41,874 nt of DNA from Pleurocapsa sp. CCALA 161 (GCF_003003995.1 NZ_PVWF01000040.1:1-41874); one strand, 5' to 3'. Shown: positions 18,284 through 26,324, counted from the stretch's first letter. Notes: generated by a model not told the origin, from the letters alone. Numbers and translations are program-made.

Positions 18284-18528
18284 AAGTTCTAGCCATAGTT
18301 GAATGGGGCAGCTAATAACTGAATAAATACCAATAGTTCGGTTAGTTCGGTTGAAGTTCGGTTTTAAAGGTTAAAACAAGGTAAATCCTGGTAGATAGAT
18401 GCGTTAAAATCATTTGTACGAACTCTGACATCAAAGCAATAATTAGAGCTTAGATATTGTTTCTCCCGTCAATTTGTCGCGTAGATAACAATATAACGAA
18501 CGTAAGAGGTAAATTTACTAATAAAACT

Positions 18529-19218
18529 ATGGATTCACCAATTCAGGCAGTACAAGCTCCCTATAGAGGAGGCGGTGGCAACTATCGCACTCCACCCCCA
18601 GATTTACCTTCTCTACTATTAAAAGAGCGCATTATCTATTTAGGTCTTCCCTTAGTTTCTCCCGATGAGTATAAAGACCAAATGGGAATTGACGTTACGG
18701 AGCTGATCGTAGCTCAATTACTCTTTCTACAATTTGATGATCCAGATAAACCAATCACCATGTACATCAACTCTACTGGTACTTCTTGGTATGGCGGAGA
18801 CTCGATCGGTTTTGAAACAGAAGCTTTTGCTATCTGTGACACTATGGATTATATTAAGCCCCAGGTTCATACTATCTGTATTGGTCAGGCGATGGGAACA
18901 GCAGCAATGATTCTCTCTTCTGGCGCTAAAGGCTATCGTGCCAGTTTACCCAACGGCACAATTATTCTGCATCAGCCTCGCCAGGGTGCTAGAGGACAAG
19001 CTACAGATATCCAGATTCGCGCTAAAGAAGTTATTGAAAACAAGCGCGCTGTTTTAGAAATCTTTAGTCGTAACACTGGTCAATCAGTAGAAAAGCTAGA
19101 AAAAGATACAGATAGAATGCTCTATATGACTCCTCAAGACGCTAAGGAGTATGGATTAATCGATAAAGTTTTAGAAAGTACCAGGGATTTACCGACTCCC
19201 GTAGCTGCTCTTAGTTAA
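18529..19218 (+). CDS. clpR: ClpR, inactive ClpP-like subunit
   Basis: Non-catalytic partner in the mixed ClpP3/ClpR protease core of cyanobacteria. From the ATG at 18529 the product is 229 residues. Aligned with the downstream ClpP3, the catalytic Ser position is Gly (IGQAMGTAAM) and the catalytic Asp is Met (DTDRMLYM), while the His (IILHQP) remains. An insertion of about nine residues (around TSWYGGDSIGFETE), characteristic of ClpR, follows the INS motif. The frame is open back to a TTG at 18457, but the ATG matches family length. It is followed by clpP3 after 119 bases, the usual order of this pair. Confidence 0.93.
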   Translation: MDSPIQAVQAPYRGGGGNYRTPPPDLPSLLLKERIIYLGLPLVSPDEYKDQMGIDVTELIVAQLLFLQFDDPDKPITMYINSTGTSWYGGDSIGFETEAFAICDTMDYIKPQVHTICIGQAMGTAAMILSSGAKGYRASLPNGTIILHQPRQGARGQATDIQIRAKEVIENKRAVLEIFSRNTGQSVEKLEKDTDRMLYMTPQDAKEYGLIDKVLESTRDLPTPVAALS

Positions 19219-19224
19219 ATTAAG

Positions 19225-19266
19225 CTATCAGCCGTCAGCTATCAGCTATCAGTTATCAGCCGTCAG
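19225..19266 (+). repeat. Heptamer tandem repeat, CTATCAG/CCGTCAG x6
   Basis: Six seven-base units: CTATCAG, CCGTCAG, CTATCAG, CTATCAG, TTATCAG and CCGTCAG. They lie just after the clpR stop codon, within the clpR-clpP3 spacer. If the two genes share one transcript, the repeat is transcribed. Confidence 0.8.
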
Positions 19267-19337
19267 GTAAATCAAGAGCTAATAATTCAAAGCTAAAAAA
19301 AAAGAACACAAGAAACCCTTATAAAGGTAAAAAATCT

Positions 19338-19937
19338 ATGCCCATTGGTATCCCAAAAGTTCCCTATCAAATGCCTGGTCAGCAGTATAGCGACTGGATT
19401 AGCATTTATGACCGTCTCTATCGTGAGCGAATTATTTTTCTTGGTCGAGGGGTTAACGATAATCTCGCTAACCAGATTATTGCGATCATGCTCTACCTAG
19501 ATTCTGAAGATCCTGGTAAACCAATCTACCTTTATATAAACTCTCCTGGCGGTTCTGTAACTGCTGGGTTAGCAATCTATGACACGATGCGTCACATCAA
19601 GTCTGAGGTAGTAACTATCTGTGTTGGTTTAGCTGCCTCGATGGGGGCATTCTTGCTCTGCGGTGGCACTAAAGGTAAGCGTTTGGCGCTTCCTCATTCG
19701 CGGATTATGATTCACCAACCTTTAGGGGGTGTTCAAGGACGCAGACAGGCGACAGATATTGACATCGAAGCCAAAGAAATTCTGCGCATTCGTGACCAGT
19801 TGAATCAAATGATGGCAGACAATACAGGACAATCTATCGAAAAAATCAAAAAAGATACCGATCGCGATTATTTTATGTCAGCTTATGAAGCGATGGAATA
19901 TGGTCTAATCGATCAGGTAATTGAAGACAAGCAGTAG
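19338..19937 (+). CDS. clpP3: ATP-dependent Clp protease proteolytic subunit ClpP3
   Basis: Active peptidase subunit of the ClpP3/ClpR core, fed by a Clp ATPase. The 199-residue protein has the full triad: Ser101 (GLAASMGAF), His126 (IMIHQPLGG) and Asp177 (DTDRDYFM). It lies directly downstream of clpR, the arrangement that distinguishes ClpP3 from ClpP1 and from clpP2-clpX. A strong hairpin and T-run follow the stop codon. The Clp chaperone gene near the end of the window is clpB, which does not work with ClpP. Confidence 0.93.
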   Translation: MPIGIPKVPYQMPGQQYSDWISIYDRLYRERIIFLGRGVNDNLANQIIAIMLYLDSEDPGKPIYLYINSPGGSVTAGLAIYDTMRHIKSEVVTICVGLAASMGAFLLCGGTKGKRLALPHSRIMIHQPLGGVQGRRQATDIDIEAKEILRIRDQLNQMMADNTGQSIEKIKKDTDRDYFMSAYEAMEYGLIDQVIEDKQ

Positions 19938-19967
19938 TCTAAGATATTAGTTAATAATTTCAATATG

Positions 19968-19998
19968 CTGGTGAGTTAATTAAACTTGCCAGTTTTTT
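19968..19998 (+). terminator. Rho-independent terminator after clpP3
   Basis: CTGGTGAGTT (19968-19977) pairs with AACTTGCCAG (19983-19992) over ten positions, two of them G-U wobbles, with a five-base loop. Six T residues follow (19993-19998). It lies about 30 bases after the clpP3 stop. Confidence 0.8.
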
Positions 19999-20195
19999 GT
20001 TTAATTATTTTTACGATTACTTGTGTAACTCTAAAAGTTGCAAAATTCCAGACAAGCTTCTTGCACAATTTTGAGGTAAACATTAGTAAACATTTGCATG
20101 ACAGTATTTAAACTCTTCAGCTATTAGCAAATTATGCTTAAGAAATATAAATATACATTAGGTTTGCTAATAATTAACTATTAGTATTTATACTG

Positions 20196-20222
20196 TTGAC
20201 AAATTGGTAAATAACTGAATAT
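20196..20222 (+). promoter_or_regulatory. Candidate promoter of the 55-codon small gene
   Basis: TTGACA at 20196-20201 is a consensus -35 box. GAATAT at 20217-20222 is a possible -10 with a 15-base spacer, slightly short. The small gene starts 14 bases after the -10, so the leader would be very short. The perfect -35 and the clean terminator after the gene support it. Confidence 0.45.
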
Positions 20223-20235
20223 CGAGTCTAAAACA

Positions 20236-20403
20236 ATGAACATGCACACTTTAAGAAGCAACATCAGAAAAAGTAGAGATACTTTTATCGGTAGAGTGCT
20301 AAACACCAAAAAAAATCTTAATTATCTCAAAGACTTGGAATCTTGGGGCAGCCTGGAGATTGTTAATTCTAGTGAGGCTTATATCGAATATAGATTGATT
20401 TAA
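20236..20403 (+). CDS. Small protein of 55 residues, function unknown
   Basis: The frame from ATG 20236 (a second ATG is two codons later) encodes a basic, soluble 55-residue peptide: MNMHTLRSNIRKSRDTFIGR, then VLNTKKNLNYLKDLESWGSL and EIVNSSEAYIEYRLI. It has no membrane segment. I do not recognise it. Support for a real gene comes from its setting: an upstream consensus -35 box, and 22 bases after the stop a textbook terminator with no other gene to serve. It lies alone in an 866-base gap between clpP3 and hisIE. A ribosome binding site is weak. Confidence 0.55.
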   Translation: MNMHTLRSNIRKSRDTFIGRVLNTKKNLNYLKDLESWGSLEIVNSSEAYIEYRLI

Positions 20404-20425
20404 GTTTTAAGATTGAAATTGTCAG

Positions 20426-20457
20426 AGCTGCTTCAGATTGTGGAGCAGCTTTTTTGT
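20426..20457 (+). terminator. Rho-independent terminator after the small gene
   Basis: AGCTGCT (20426-20432) pairs exactly with AGCAGCT (20444-20450), with an 11-base loop, and is followed by TTTTTG. It closes the transcript of the 55-codon gene. Confidence 0.8.
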
Positions 20458-20573
20458 TTCAATAAATTTGTAGTACAACTCATAATCAACTAAATTTGGA
20501 AATTATCCGTTTTCGCGTGACAATCTTGATAGGGATGAAAGAGGAGTGAGGAAAAAAGATAGCTTGAAATTTG

Positions 20574-20743
20574 GGCGTTGCTGATTCAAAGTATACCATT
20601 TGCGAAGCTTATCCTTGAGGACAAGAATACAATGTAAAACTGATAGTAATACGGTTTGTAGCTATAAGCCGTAAGCTCTAAGCTTTTTTAATATTCACAA
20701 AACCGTAAAAATTTTCATAATCATACACCGATTCAGCAACGCC
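20574..20743. mobile_element. MITE-like element, about 170 bp
   Basis: GGCGTTGCTGATTC at 20574-20587 is repeated in inverse orientation as GATTCAGCAACGCC at 20730-20743, with one mismatch in 14. The 140 bases between have no coding frame of note. Sequences like the right end recur at 26200-26222 and 36031-36063, so this is a dispersed repeat. The most likely reading is a non-autonomous element moved by an IS transposase encoded elsewhere. Confidence 0.6.
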
Positions 20744-20803
20744 GAAGTTTGAACTAAAAAGGTTGTTAAATCACTTCTGACTTTATAATTTTGTACAAAT
20801 ACG

Positions 20804-21445
20804 ATGTCGTCAAGTAAAACTAAAAATTACAGTCTGCCTCTAGACAAAATTCGCTACAACGAACAAGGGTTAGTACCTGCGATCGCTCAAGACTATCTTG
20901 ACGGTACAGTGTTAATGATGGCCTGGATGAATCAAGAATCGTTACAGAAAACTTTGGCTACGGGGGAAACTTGGTACTGGAGTCGATCCCGTCAGGAATT
21001 ATGGCACAAAGGGGCAACTTCAGGACATATTCAAAAAGTGCGATCGCTGCGTTACGATTGTGATAGTGATGCTTTACTCCTGACCATTGAACAGGTTGGA
21101 GATATTGCTTGTCATACAGGGGAGCGTAGCTGTTTTCATCAGATTGATGAGCGCAAGCTTGCACCTCCTGCCGACACTTTATCACAAGTCTATCGCGTGA
21201 TTTGCGATCGCCTAGCAAACCCGACAGAATCTTCCTATACCTGCCAGTTAGTTGCGGGGGGAGACAACAAAATCCTCAAAAAAATTGGTGAAGAATCAGC
21301 CGAAGTAGTCATGGCTTGCAAAGACGATCGACCAGCAGAAATCGCCTCTGAAGTGGCAGACTTGCTATACCATACTTTAGTTGCGTTGGCTTATCACAAG
21401 GTAGACATCCGCGATGTTTATCGGCAACTACAATCTAGAAGATAA
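20804..21445 (+). CDS. hisIE: Bifunctional phosphoribosyl-AMP cyclohydrolase / phosphoribosyl-ATP pyrophosphatase
   Basis: Catalyses steps two and three of histidine synthesis. The 213-residue fusion has HisI at residues 1 to about 115, with [14 protein letters not shown], the metal-binding YDCDSDALL and [13 protein letters not shown]. HisE follows from about 120, with [17 protein letters not shown] and [13 protein letters not shown]. Other his genes are absent from the window, which is normal for cyanobacteria, where the pathway is dispersed. It converges with the cpcS-type lyase gene across a heptamer array. Confidence 0.96.
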   Translation: MSSSKTKNYSLPLDKIRYNEQGLVPAIAQDYLDGTVLMMAWMNQESLQKTLATGETWYWSRSRQELWHKGATSGHIQKVRSLRYDCDSDALLLTIEQVGDIACHTGERSCFHQIDERKLAPPADTLSQVYRVICDRLANPTESSYTCQLVAGGDNKILKKIGEESAEVVMACKDDRPAEIASEVADLLYHTLVALAYHKVDIRDVYRQLQSRR

Positions 21446-21450
21446 ATTGA

Positions 21451-21555
21451 TTGGTCATTGGTCATTGGTCATTGGTCATTGGTCATTGGTCATTGGTCAT
21501 TGGTCATTGGTCATTGGTCATTGGTCATTGGTCATTGGTCATTGGTCATTGGTCA
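21451..21555. repeat. Perfect heptamer array, TTGGTCA x15
   Basis: Exactly 105 bases made of 15 uninterrupted copies of TTGGTCA. It begins five bases after the hisIE stop codon and runs into the 3' end of the lyase gene, whose last residues (TNDQ) and stop codon are read from the repeat on the other strand. Perfect identity of all copies implies recent expansion or ongoing slippage. Confidence 0.95.
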
Positions 21556-22057
21556 CTGCTTTGCGTATTTCCGAGTAAAATGAGGTTTGCTTAGTACCGT
21601 CACGATATTTAACTACCGTGGTACGCATTTTAAAATTATCACTGGCAAACCACTGTCGTTCTTCGGCAGACATTTCATCAGTTTCAATCATCAGAGTTAG
21701 TGCCTCATCCTGACCAAAAACATAGTTTCCTACAACTTTAGAATCTTGAGGACGAAGAAGTTTTCCTGTAGTATCGCTATTTGGGTTACTCACTAAAACA
21801 ATAGTTGCTGAACCCACCTGTTTATCTTTACCCCAGTCAACGGAGTTATCCCAGCTTTGAACTGCGCCACCGACAGCCAAACTTGAGTCTAAATTATGCT
21901 GGCGACAAAGTTCTAATACTCGTGAATCATCAGCAGCTAGCAATTCAATGGTAATATCAGCCTTGCTGCTGGCGGATTGATTCTGGTCTAAAAAATAGTT
22001 GGTGCGCTGACTAAACCATTTACCTGCACTTAAGCTGAGGAATTTTTCTAAATTCAT
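21539..22057 (-). CDS. cpcS: CpcS/CpeS-type phycobiliprotein lyase
   Basis: Attaches a bilin chromophore to a cysteine of a phycobiliprotein (for CpcS, typically phycocyanobilin at Cys84-type sites). The 172-residue protein matches the lipocalin-like family along its length: FLSLSAGKWFSQRTNYFLD, SLAVGGAVQSWDNSVDW, EERQWFASDNFKMRTTV and SFYSEIRK. After SEIRK the C-terminus is only AVTNDQ, with its last four residues supplied by the heptamer array, so the natural end may have been replaced or extended. Which CpcS/CpeS/CpcU subtype it is cannot be settled here. No phycobiliprotein genes are nearby. Confidence 0.87.
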   Translation of the reverse strand: MNLEKFLSLSAGKWFSQRTNYFLDQNQSASSKADITIELLAADDSRVLELCRQHNLDSSLAVGGAVQSWDNSVDWGKDKQVGSATIVLVSNPNSDTTGKLLRPQDSKVVGNYVFGQDEALTLMIETDEMSAEERQWFASDNFKMRTTVVKYRDGTKQTSFYSEIRKAVTNDQ

Positions 22058-22164
22058 GATTATATGATTTTACCGACTCGATAGAGATTGTTTCAATTAC
22101 TGCCTTTAATTAATTGAACATATCTTGGTTTTCTTAGCAACACCGCCACTTTTGCCCCAATCTT

Positions 22165-22659
22165 ATGTATAGCCAACAAAATTACCCGACTTCTGTTACC
22201 GAATTACCTTCTTTAGAATTGACTCTAGATATCTTGCTTAACCGCCAGGAAAAAGACTGGGGGTGCTTTCAGGTGCTTAAAGAAGGAGAATTTTATTCTT
22301 TATATATTCCCACGTTAGATAGTTTCAAGCTCTATAAGAATCCGAAAAGTGAAAACTTTAAAGGATACTGGCGTAATTATCGCTCAGATATATTGCCTGA
22401 TGTTAAAAGTCGTGATGAAAAACCTGATATCTTTCTACGTAACCGCAGCAAACAGGTAGAAGAAAAAAAGAAAAGTAAAACCCTGCTGAAAAAACAGCGA
22501 ATTATCGATGTTAAGTACCGTTTTAATTCTTGCCCAGAAATGTATCGGCTTAATCAAATGATTGCCAAATTGATTCGCGATCGCCTTGCCAGTAACCTCA
22601 CCTTTGATCCTGGGACAGAAGTTATGCCTTTGATATTAGCCACTGAACTTGAAGAGTAA
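22165..22659 (+). CDS. Uncharacterised cyanobacterial protein, 164 residues
   Basis: I do not recognise the family. The protein is soluble, with no signal or membrane segment. The N-terminal half is beta-like (LELTLDILLNRQEKDWGCFQ, EGEFYSLYIPTLDSFKLY). A lysine-rich stretch follows (VEEKKKSKTLLKKQR), then a helical C-terminus (MYRLNQMIAKLIRDRLASNL). The basic middle could bind nucleic acid or an acidic partner, but nothing proves this. It is divergent from the lyase gene (107-base gap) and 86 bases upstream of mtnP on the same strand. Confidence 0.75.
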   Translation: MYSQQNYPTSVTELPSLELTLDILLNRQEKDWGCFQVLKEGEFYSLYIPTLDSFKLYKNPKSENFKGYWRNYRSDILPDVKSRDEKPDIFLRNRSKQVEEKKKSKTLLKKQRIIDVKYRFNSCPEMYRLNQMIAKLIRDRLASNLTFDPGTEVMPLILATELEE

Positions 22660-22745
22660 CATCCTTTTGTTATCAATTTGTGCCAGAAGCATATCAAGCT
22701 CGTTAAAATAATCGGGCATAATTACAACTAGAATTTGACAGACTT

Positions 22746-23618
22746 ATGATCGAGGCAAAAATTGGCATAATTGGTGGCAGTGGTCTATACAAAATGGATG
22801 CTCTTAAAGATATTCAGGAAGTCAAGTTAACCACTCCTTTTGGCGATCCTTCAGATGCGATTATCATTGGTCAACTAGAAGGCTCAACCGTGGCTTTTTT
22901 GGCTCGTCATGGGCGCAATCATCACCTTTTGCCTACAGAATTGCCTTTTCGTGCCAATATTCATGCGCTCAAGCAATTAGGGGTTGAATATATTATTTCT
23001 GCTTCTGCCGTTGGCTCACTTAAGGAAGCTGCTAAACCTCTAGATATGGTAATTCCCGATCAGTTTATTGACCGCACTAAAAATCGCGTTTCCACCTTTT
23101 TTGGCGATGGATTGGTTGCGCACATTGCCTTTGGCGATCCTATTTGCCCCAATCTTGCCCATGTTTTGGCTGATGCTGTAGATTCATTAAATTTGTCAGA
23201 TGTAAATTTACATCGCGGTGGCACTTATGTTTGTATGGAAGGTCCTGCATTTTCGACCAAGGCGGAATCTAATCTCTACCGCAGTTGGGATGCAACAGTT
23301 ATTGGCATGACTAATTTGACTGAGGCTAAATTAGCCAGAGAGGCAGAAATAGCCTATGCTACCTTGGCACTAGTAACAGATTATGATTGTTGGCATCCCG
23401 ACCATGACAGCGTTACGGTGGATATGATTATTGGAAATTTGCAGAAAAATGCCATCAATGCTCAATTGGTAATTAAAGCAACAGTCCAACAACTACATAC
23501 CAATCCGCCAGAATCAATGGCTCATTCGGCTTTGAAATATGCCATTTTAACTCCCCCCGATCAGATTCCCTCTGCAACTAAAGCAAAACTGTCTTTATTA
23601 ACTAAAAAGTATTTTTGA
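22746..23618 (+). CDS. mtnP: S-methyl-5'-thioadenosine phosphorylase
   Basis: Phosphorolyses methylthioadenosine, the by-product of polyamine synthesis, to adenine and methylthioribose-1-phosphate. The 290-residue protein has the family motifs: [15 protein letters not shown] at the N-terminus, [19 protein letters not shown], the substrate-binding [14 protein letters not shown] and the catalytic ALVTDYDCW. No other methionine-salvage gene is adjacent. A hairpin with T-run follows the gene, before thrC. Confidence 0.94.
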   Translation: MIEAKIGIIGGSGLYKMDALKDIQEVKLTTPFGDPSDAIIIGQLEGSTVAFLARHGRNHHLLPTELPFRANIHALKQLGVEYIISASAVGSLKEAAKPLDMVIPDQFIDRTKNRVSTFFGDGLVAHIAFGDPICPNLAHVLADAVDSLNLSDVNLHRGGTYVCMEGPAFSTKAESNLYRSWDATVIGMTNLTEAKLAREAEIAYATLALVTDYDCWHPDHDSVTVDMIIGNLQKNAINAQLVIKATVQQLHTNPPESMAHSALKYAILTPPDQIPSATKAKLSLLTKKYF

Positions 23619-23659
23619 TCTTTAAGCGGATATTTTGCTTTTAGAACGACACGAAGTTA

Positions 23660-23692
23660 GTCCTTAAGAAGTCTTTTAGGGGACGTTTTTTT
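23660..23692 (+). terminator. Possible terminator after mtnP
   Basis: GTCC at 23660-23663 pairs with GGAC at 23681-23684, extended by wobble pairs, and is followed by GTTTTTTT. The stem is imperfect, so the call rests mainly on the T-run and position. Confidence 0.45.
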
Positions 23693-23791
23693 CTGGTAAT
23701 TAATCCCGACTAAAATTATCGGGTATGTTTGACTAGTGGTTTTTACTCGTGATAGCATTCAATAACTGTTGACGAATATAAATGTTAAATC

Positions 23792-25090
23792 ATGACCCAG
23801 ACACCCATCAAAACCTCCACAGGACGCACTTTCACCCATTTAGTATCAAAAGAAGGTGGCATTAAGTATCCATTAGAAGCACTTAACGTATGCGAAGAAA
23901 CTTTTTCTCCCCTAGAAGTTGCTTACGATTATGATGAAATTCGTCGCCAGGTTAGCCGCGAAACCATTGCCGCTGGTCCTAATTCAATTTGGCGCTACAA
24001 AGCATTTTTACCCGTAGAAAGTGAAAATCCCATTGATGTTGGTACAGGCATGACTCCTTTGGTCAAGTCCAATCGTTTAGCTCGTCGTCTGGGTCTAAAA
24101 AATCTTTACATCAAAAACGATGCAGTCAACATGCCTACTCTTAGCTTTAAAGACAGGGTAGTGTCTGTAGCTTTAACTCGTGCTAGAGAACTAGGCTTTT
24201 CTACGGTTTCTTGTGCAAGTACTGGTAACTTAGCCAATTCTACCGCAGCGATCGCTGCTCATGCAGGTATGGACTGCTGCGTGTTTATTCCTGCGGACTT
24301 AGAAGCAGGAAAAATCATGGGTACTCTGATTTACAACCCTACAGTGATGGCAGTTAAAGGTAACTATGACCAGGTAAACCGTCTTTGTTCTGAAGTAGGT
24401 AACAGCTACGGTTGGGGTTTTGTCAACATTAATCTTCGTCCCTACTATTCTGAAGGTTCTAAAACTCTAGGTTACGAAGTAGCAGAACAATTAGGCTGGG
24501 AATTACCCGATCACATCGTGGCACCTTTAGCCTCTGGTTCTCTATTTACCAAAATTTATAAAGGCTTCAACGAATTTGTCAAAGTGGGTTTAGTAGAAGA
24601 TAAAACCGTTCGCTTTAGTGGCGCACAGGCAGAAGGTTGTTCCCCCATCGCTCAAGCATTTAAAGAAGGCAGAGATTTTGTTACACCTGTTAAGCCTAAC
24701 ACCATCGCTAAATCGATTGCGATCGGTAATCCTGCTGATGGATACTATGCCCTAGATATCGCGCGTAAAACCAACGGTAATATCGAAAGCGTCACTGATG
24801 CGGAAATTATCGAAGGTATGAAGTTATTAGCAGAAACAGAAGGTATTTTTACTGAAACTGCTGGTGGTACAACTATTGCCGTCCTGAAAAAACTAGTAGA
24901 AGCTGGTAAAATTAACCCTGATGAGAAAACAGTTGTTTATATCACAGGTAACGGTTTAAAAACCCAAGAAGCAGTACAAGGATACATCGGTGAGCCTTTA
25001 ACCATCGAACCAAAACTAGATAGCTTTGAGCGTGCGCTAGAGCGTTCACGTACTCTAGAGCGTCTGGAGTGGCAGCAAGCTAGTATCTAG
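23792..25090 (+). CDS. thrC: Threonine synthase
   Basis: PLP enzyme that converts O-phosphohomoserine to threonine. The 432-residue protein has the cofactor lysine at Lys120 (PTLSFKDRVV), a CASTGNLANS phosphate-binding segment and the C-terminal VVYITGNGLKTQEAV. It is of the class that resembles the plant enzyme in length. A MoaD/ThiS-like gene lies 207 bases downstream on the same strand, an association discussed as a finding. A heptamer array occupies the spacer. Confidence 0.95.
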   Translation: MTQTPIKTSTGRTFTHLVSKEGGIKYPLEALNVCEETFSPLEVAYDYDEIRRQVSRETIAAGPNSIWRYKAFLPVESENPIDVGTGMTPLVKSNRLARRLGLKNLYIKNDAVNMPTLSFKDRVVSVALTRARELGFSTVSCASTGNLANSTAAIAAHAGMDCCVFIPADLEAGKIMGTLIYNPTVMAVKGNYDQVNRLCSEVGNSYGWGFVNINLRPYYSEGSKTLGYEVAEQLGWELPDHIVAPLASGSLFTKIYKGFNEFVKVGLVEDKTVRFSGAQAEGCSPIAQAFKEGRDFVTPVKPNTIAKSIAIGNPADGYYALDIARKTNGNIESVTDAEIIEGMKLLAETEGIFTETAGGTTIAVLKKLVEAGKINPDEKTVVYITGNGLKTQEAVQGYIGEPLTIEPKLDSFERALERSRTLERLEWQQASI

Positions 25091-25126
25091 TAGTCTGTCA
25101 AATATTAAATTGATGGGTTGAGGTTA

Positions 25127-25161
25127 GGTAGTAGGTAGTAGGTAGTAGGTAGTAGGTAGTA
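25127..25161 (+). repeat. Heptamer tandem repeat, GGTAGTA x5
   Basis: Five exact copies of GGTAGTA. Ten bases further on, a second imperfect heptamer series based on CATTACT (about 25171-25207) follows. Both lie between thrC and the MoaD-like gene. Confidence 0.85.
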
Positions 25162-25297
25162 GATAAAAAACTCATTATTCATTACTCCACTCATTACTCA
25201 TTACTCCAAGCTTGCTCACCAATCATTAATTAATTGACAAAGCACTAGTCGTTTCCATTAACTCTTGTTACATCATTCATTTATTTTTCAATCGATC

Positions 25298-25573
25298 ATG
25301 ACTGTTAAAGTATTAGTCCCAACTCCGCTGCAAAAGTTTACTAACAATCAGGCAACTATCGAGTGTGATGGTGGAAATATTGACCAACTTATCGATGCTT
25401 TGGAGAAAAACTGTCCAGGTATTAAAGCTCGTATTTGTGATGAGAGTGGTCAACCCCGTCGTTTCTTAAATCTTTACGTCAACAGCGAAGATATTCGGTT
25501 TCTTGAAGGTACAAATACAGCACTAAGTGATGGTGATGAAGTAAGCATCGTTCCTGCTGTTGCTGGGGGTTAA
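25298..25573 (+). CDS. MoaD/ThiS-family ubiquitin-like sulfur carrier
   Basis: A 91-residue beta-grasp protein ending in the Gly-Gly tail (VPAVAGG) that is adenylated and thiocarboxylated in MoaD, ThiS and CysO. The core shows [20 protein letters not shown] and [12 protein letters not shown], followed by [14 protein letters not shown], typical of the CysO/SAMP1-like branch. The ATG at 25298 was chosen over an upstream in-frame TTG, because homology begins at [14 protein letters not shown]. Its place after thrC suggests it delivers sulfur in amino-acid metabolism rather than to molybdopterin. This is inference. A strong terminator follows. Confidence 0.87.
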   Translation: MTVKVLVPTPLQKFTNNQATIECDGGNIDQLIDALEKNCPGIKARICDESGQPRRFLNLYVNSEDIRFLEGTNTALSDGDEVSIVPAVAGG

Positions 25574-25612
25574 TCCAACAGATTTATAGATTTCGTAACA
25601 GTAAGTAGAGCG

Positions 25613-25643
25613 GAGACTAGCAACTAAGCTAGTCTCTTTTTTT
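25613..25643 (+). terminator. Rho-independent terminator after the MoaD-like gene
   Basis: GAGACTAG (25613-25620) pairs exactly with CTAGTCTC (25629-25636), with an eight-base loop, followed by seven T residues. It ends the thrC-side transcript. Confidence 0.88.
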
Positions 25644-25704
25644 CTAGAGTGGCAAAATAAACTGGAGTTTATTAATTAATATAGCGATCGCCAATATAAT
25701 TTAA

Positions 25705-25911
25705 TTAAAGTTCTACTCGATGAGTTGTTCCAGCAACGGTAACGCGATCGCCTGTAACTAGTTTACGTCCTCGTCTCAACTCTGTTTCTTCGTTTACCAT
25801 AACTATTCCTTGTTTAATGATAATTTTTGCTTCTCCGCCAGTTTGGGCAATTCCCTGCCATTTAAGAAACTGGTCGAGCTTAATATGTGGTGTTAACGTT
25901 AAATCCTTCAT
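25705..25911 (-). CDS. S4-domain RNA-binding protein (YaaA/RlbA type)
   Basis: A 68-residue protein that is almost entirely one S4 domain: IKLDQFLKWQGIAQTGGEAK, then IIKQGIVMVNEETELRRGRK and LVTGDRVTVAG. S4 domains bind structured RNA, usually rRNA or tRNA. The stand-alone form resembles the small YaaA/YbcJ family, thought to act with ribosomal RNA. It is convergent with the MoaD-like gene. A broken acetyltransferase gene lies upstream on the same strand. Confidence 0.87.
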   Translation of the reverse strand: MKDLTLTPHIKLDQFLKWQGIAQTGGEAKIIIKQGIVMVNEETELRRGRKLVTGDRVTVAGTTHRVEL

Positions 25912-25969
25912 GGCTTGATACGGTAAAAATACTGATAGGCTTCAGTAAATCCTAGCTTATTGTCTAGGT

Positions 25970-26178
25970 TTATTCCTCTGCTTGATTGGCGGTTTCTACC
26001 TGAAGATAAACCTTAGTTGCCCCTCGATTGCGTCCTCAGTTTGTCATGGCTGCCATTAATTGAGTTGCGTAACCTCGACGACGCTGTTGTTTAGGAGTAG
26101 TTAAGAAAAATATTCCTAGATAGTTTTTTCTAAAACTCCTAATCCAATGGCATCAAAAGCGATCGCTTTTGATGCCAT
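25970..26178 (-). pseudogene. Broken GNAT acetyltransferase gene
   Basis: On the minus strand, fragments of a GNAT-fold acetyltransferase can be read: DAIGLGVLEKT near 26140-26175, then in another frame GIFFLTTPKQQRRRGYATQL and MAAMTN, a TGA stop at 26036-26038, and GRNRGATKVYLQVETANQAEE to a TAA at 25970. The RRGYATQLM piece is the acetyl-CoA pyrophosphate loop. The TGA stands where the family usually has Trp (TGG), so one substitution plus one frameshift explain the damage. The 5' part is gone beyond a perfect palindrome. Confidence 0.75.
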
Positions 26179-26179
26179 T
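26146..26179. repeat. 34-bp perfect palindrome centred on HIP1
   Basis: The 34 bases are identical on both strands, and the centre is GCGATCGC (26159-26166). One arm (CTTTTGATGCCAT) is also the coding start of the surviving acetyltransferase fragment. The other arm is its inverted copy. Confidence 0.9.
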
Positions 26180-26199
26180 TAAAGTGACAGTACTATTTA

Positions 26200-26222
26200 G
26201 CGTTGCTGAATAAGTAATGATT
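26200..26222 (+). repeat. Solo end of the GCGTTGCTGAAT repeat family
   Basis: GCGTTGCTGAAT followed after two bases by GTAATGATT. This matches the right end of the element at 20574-20743 read on the opposite strand, but I see no partner end within a few hundred bases. Confidence 0.5.
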
Positions 26223-26324
26223 TCACTGATAATTATCTACGCAAAATATTGAGCTTAGATGTAGATGTTGGATACTGTTATTTATTTAAAAATGCCTTAA
26301 TTTGGTAACATTTTTGAAGCGAGG

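Noticed and set aside
21451-21555. Regular repeats as a CRISPR array
   Set aside because: The units are seven bases and directly abutting, with no spacers and no cas genes nearby.
22660-22745. SAM or SAH riboswitch before mtnP
   Set aside because: The spacer is only 86 bases and has no recognisable aptamer motif.
26146-26179. Palindrome as a phage attachment site or tRNA-linked integration point
   Set aside because: It is about 150 bases from the tRNA-Leu gene, there is no duplicate of the tRNA end, and no integrase is present.
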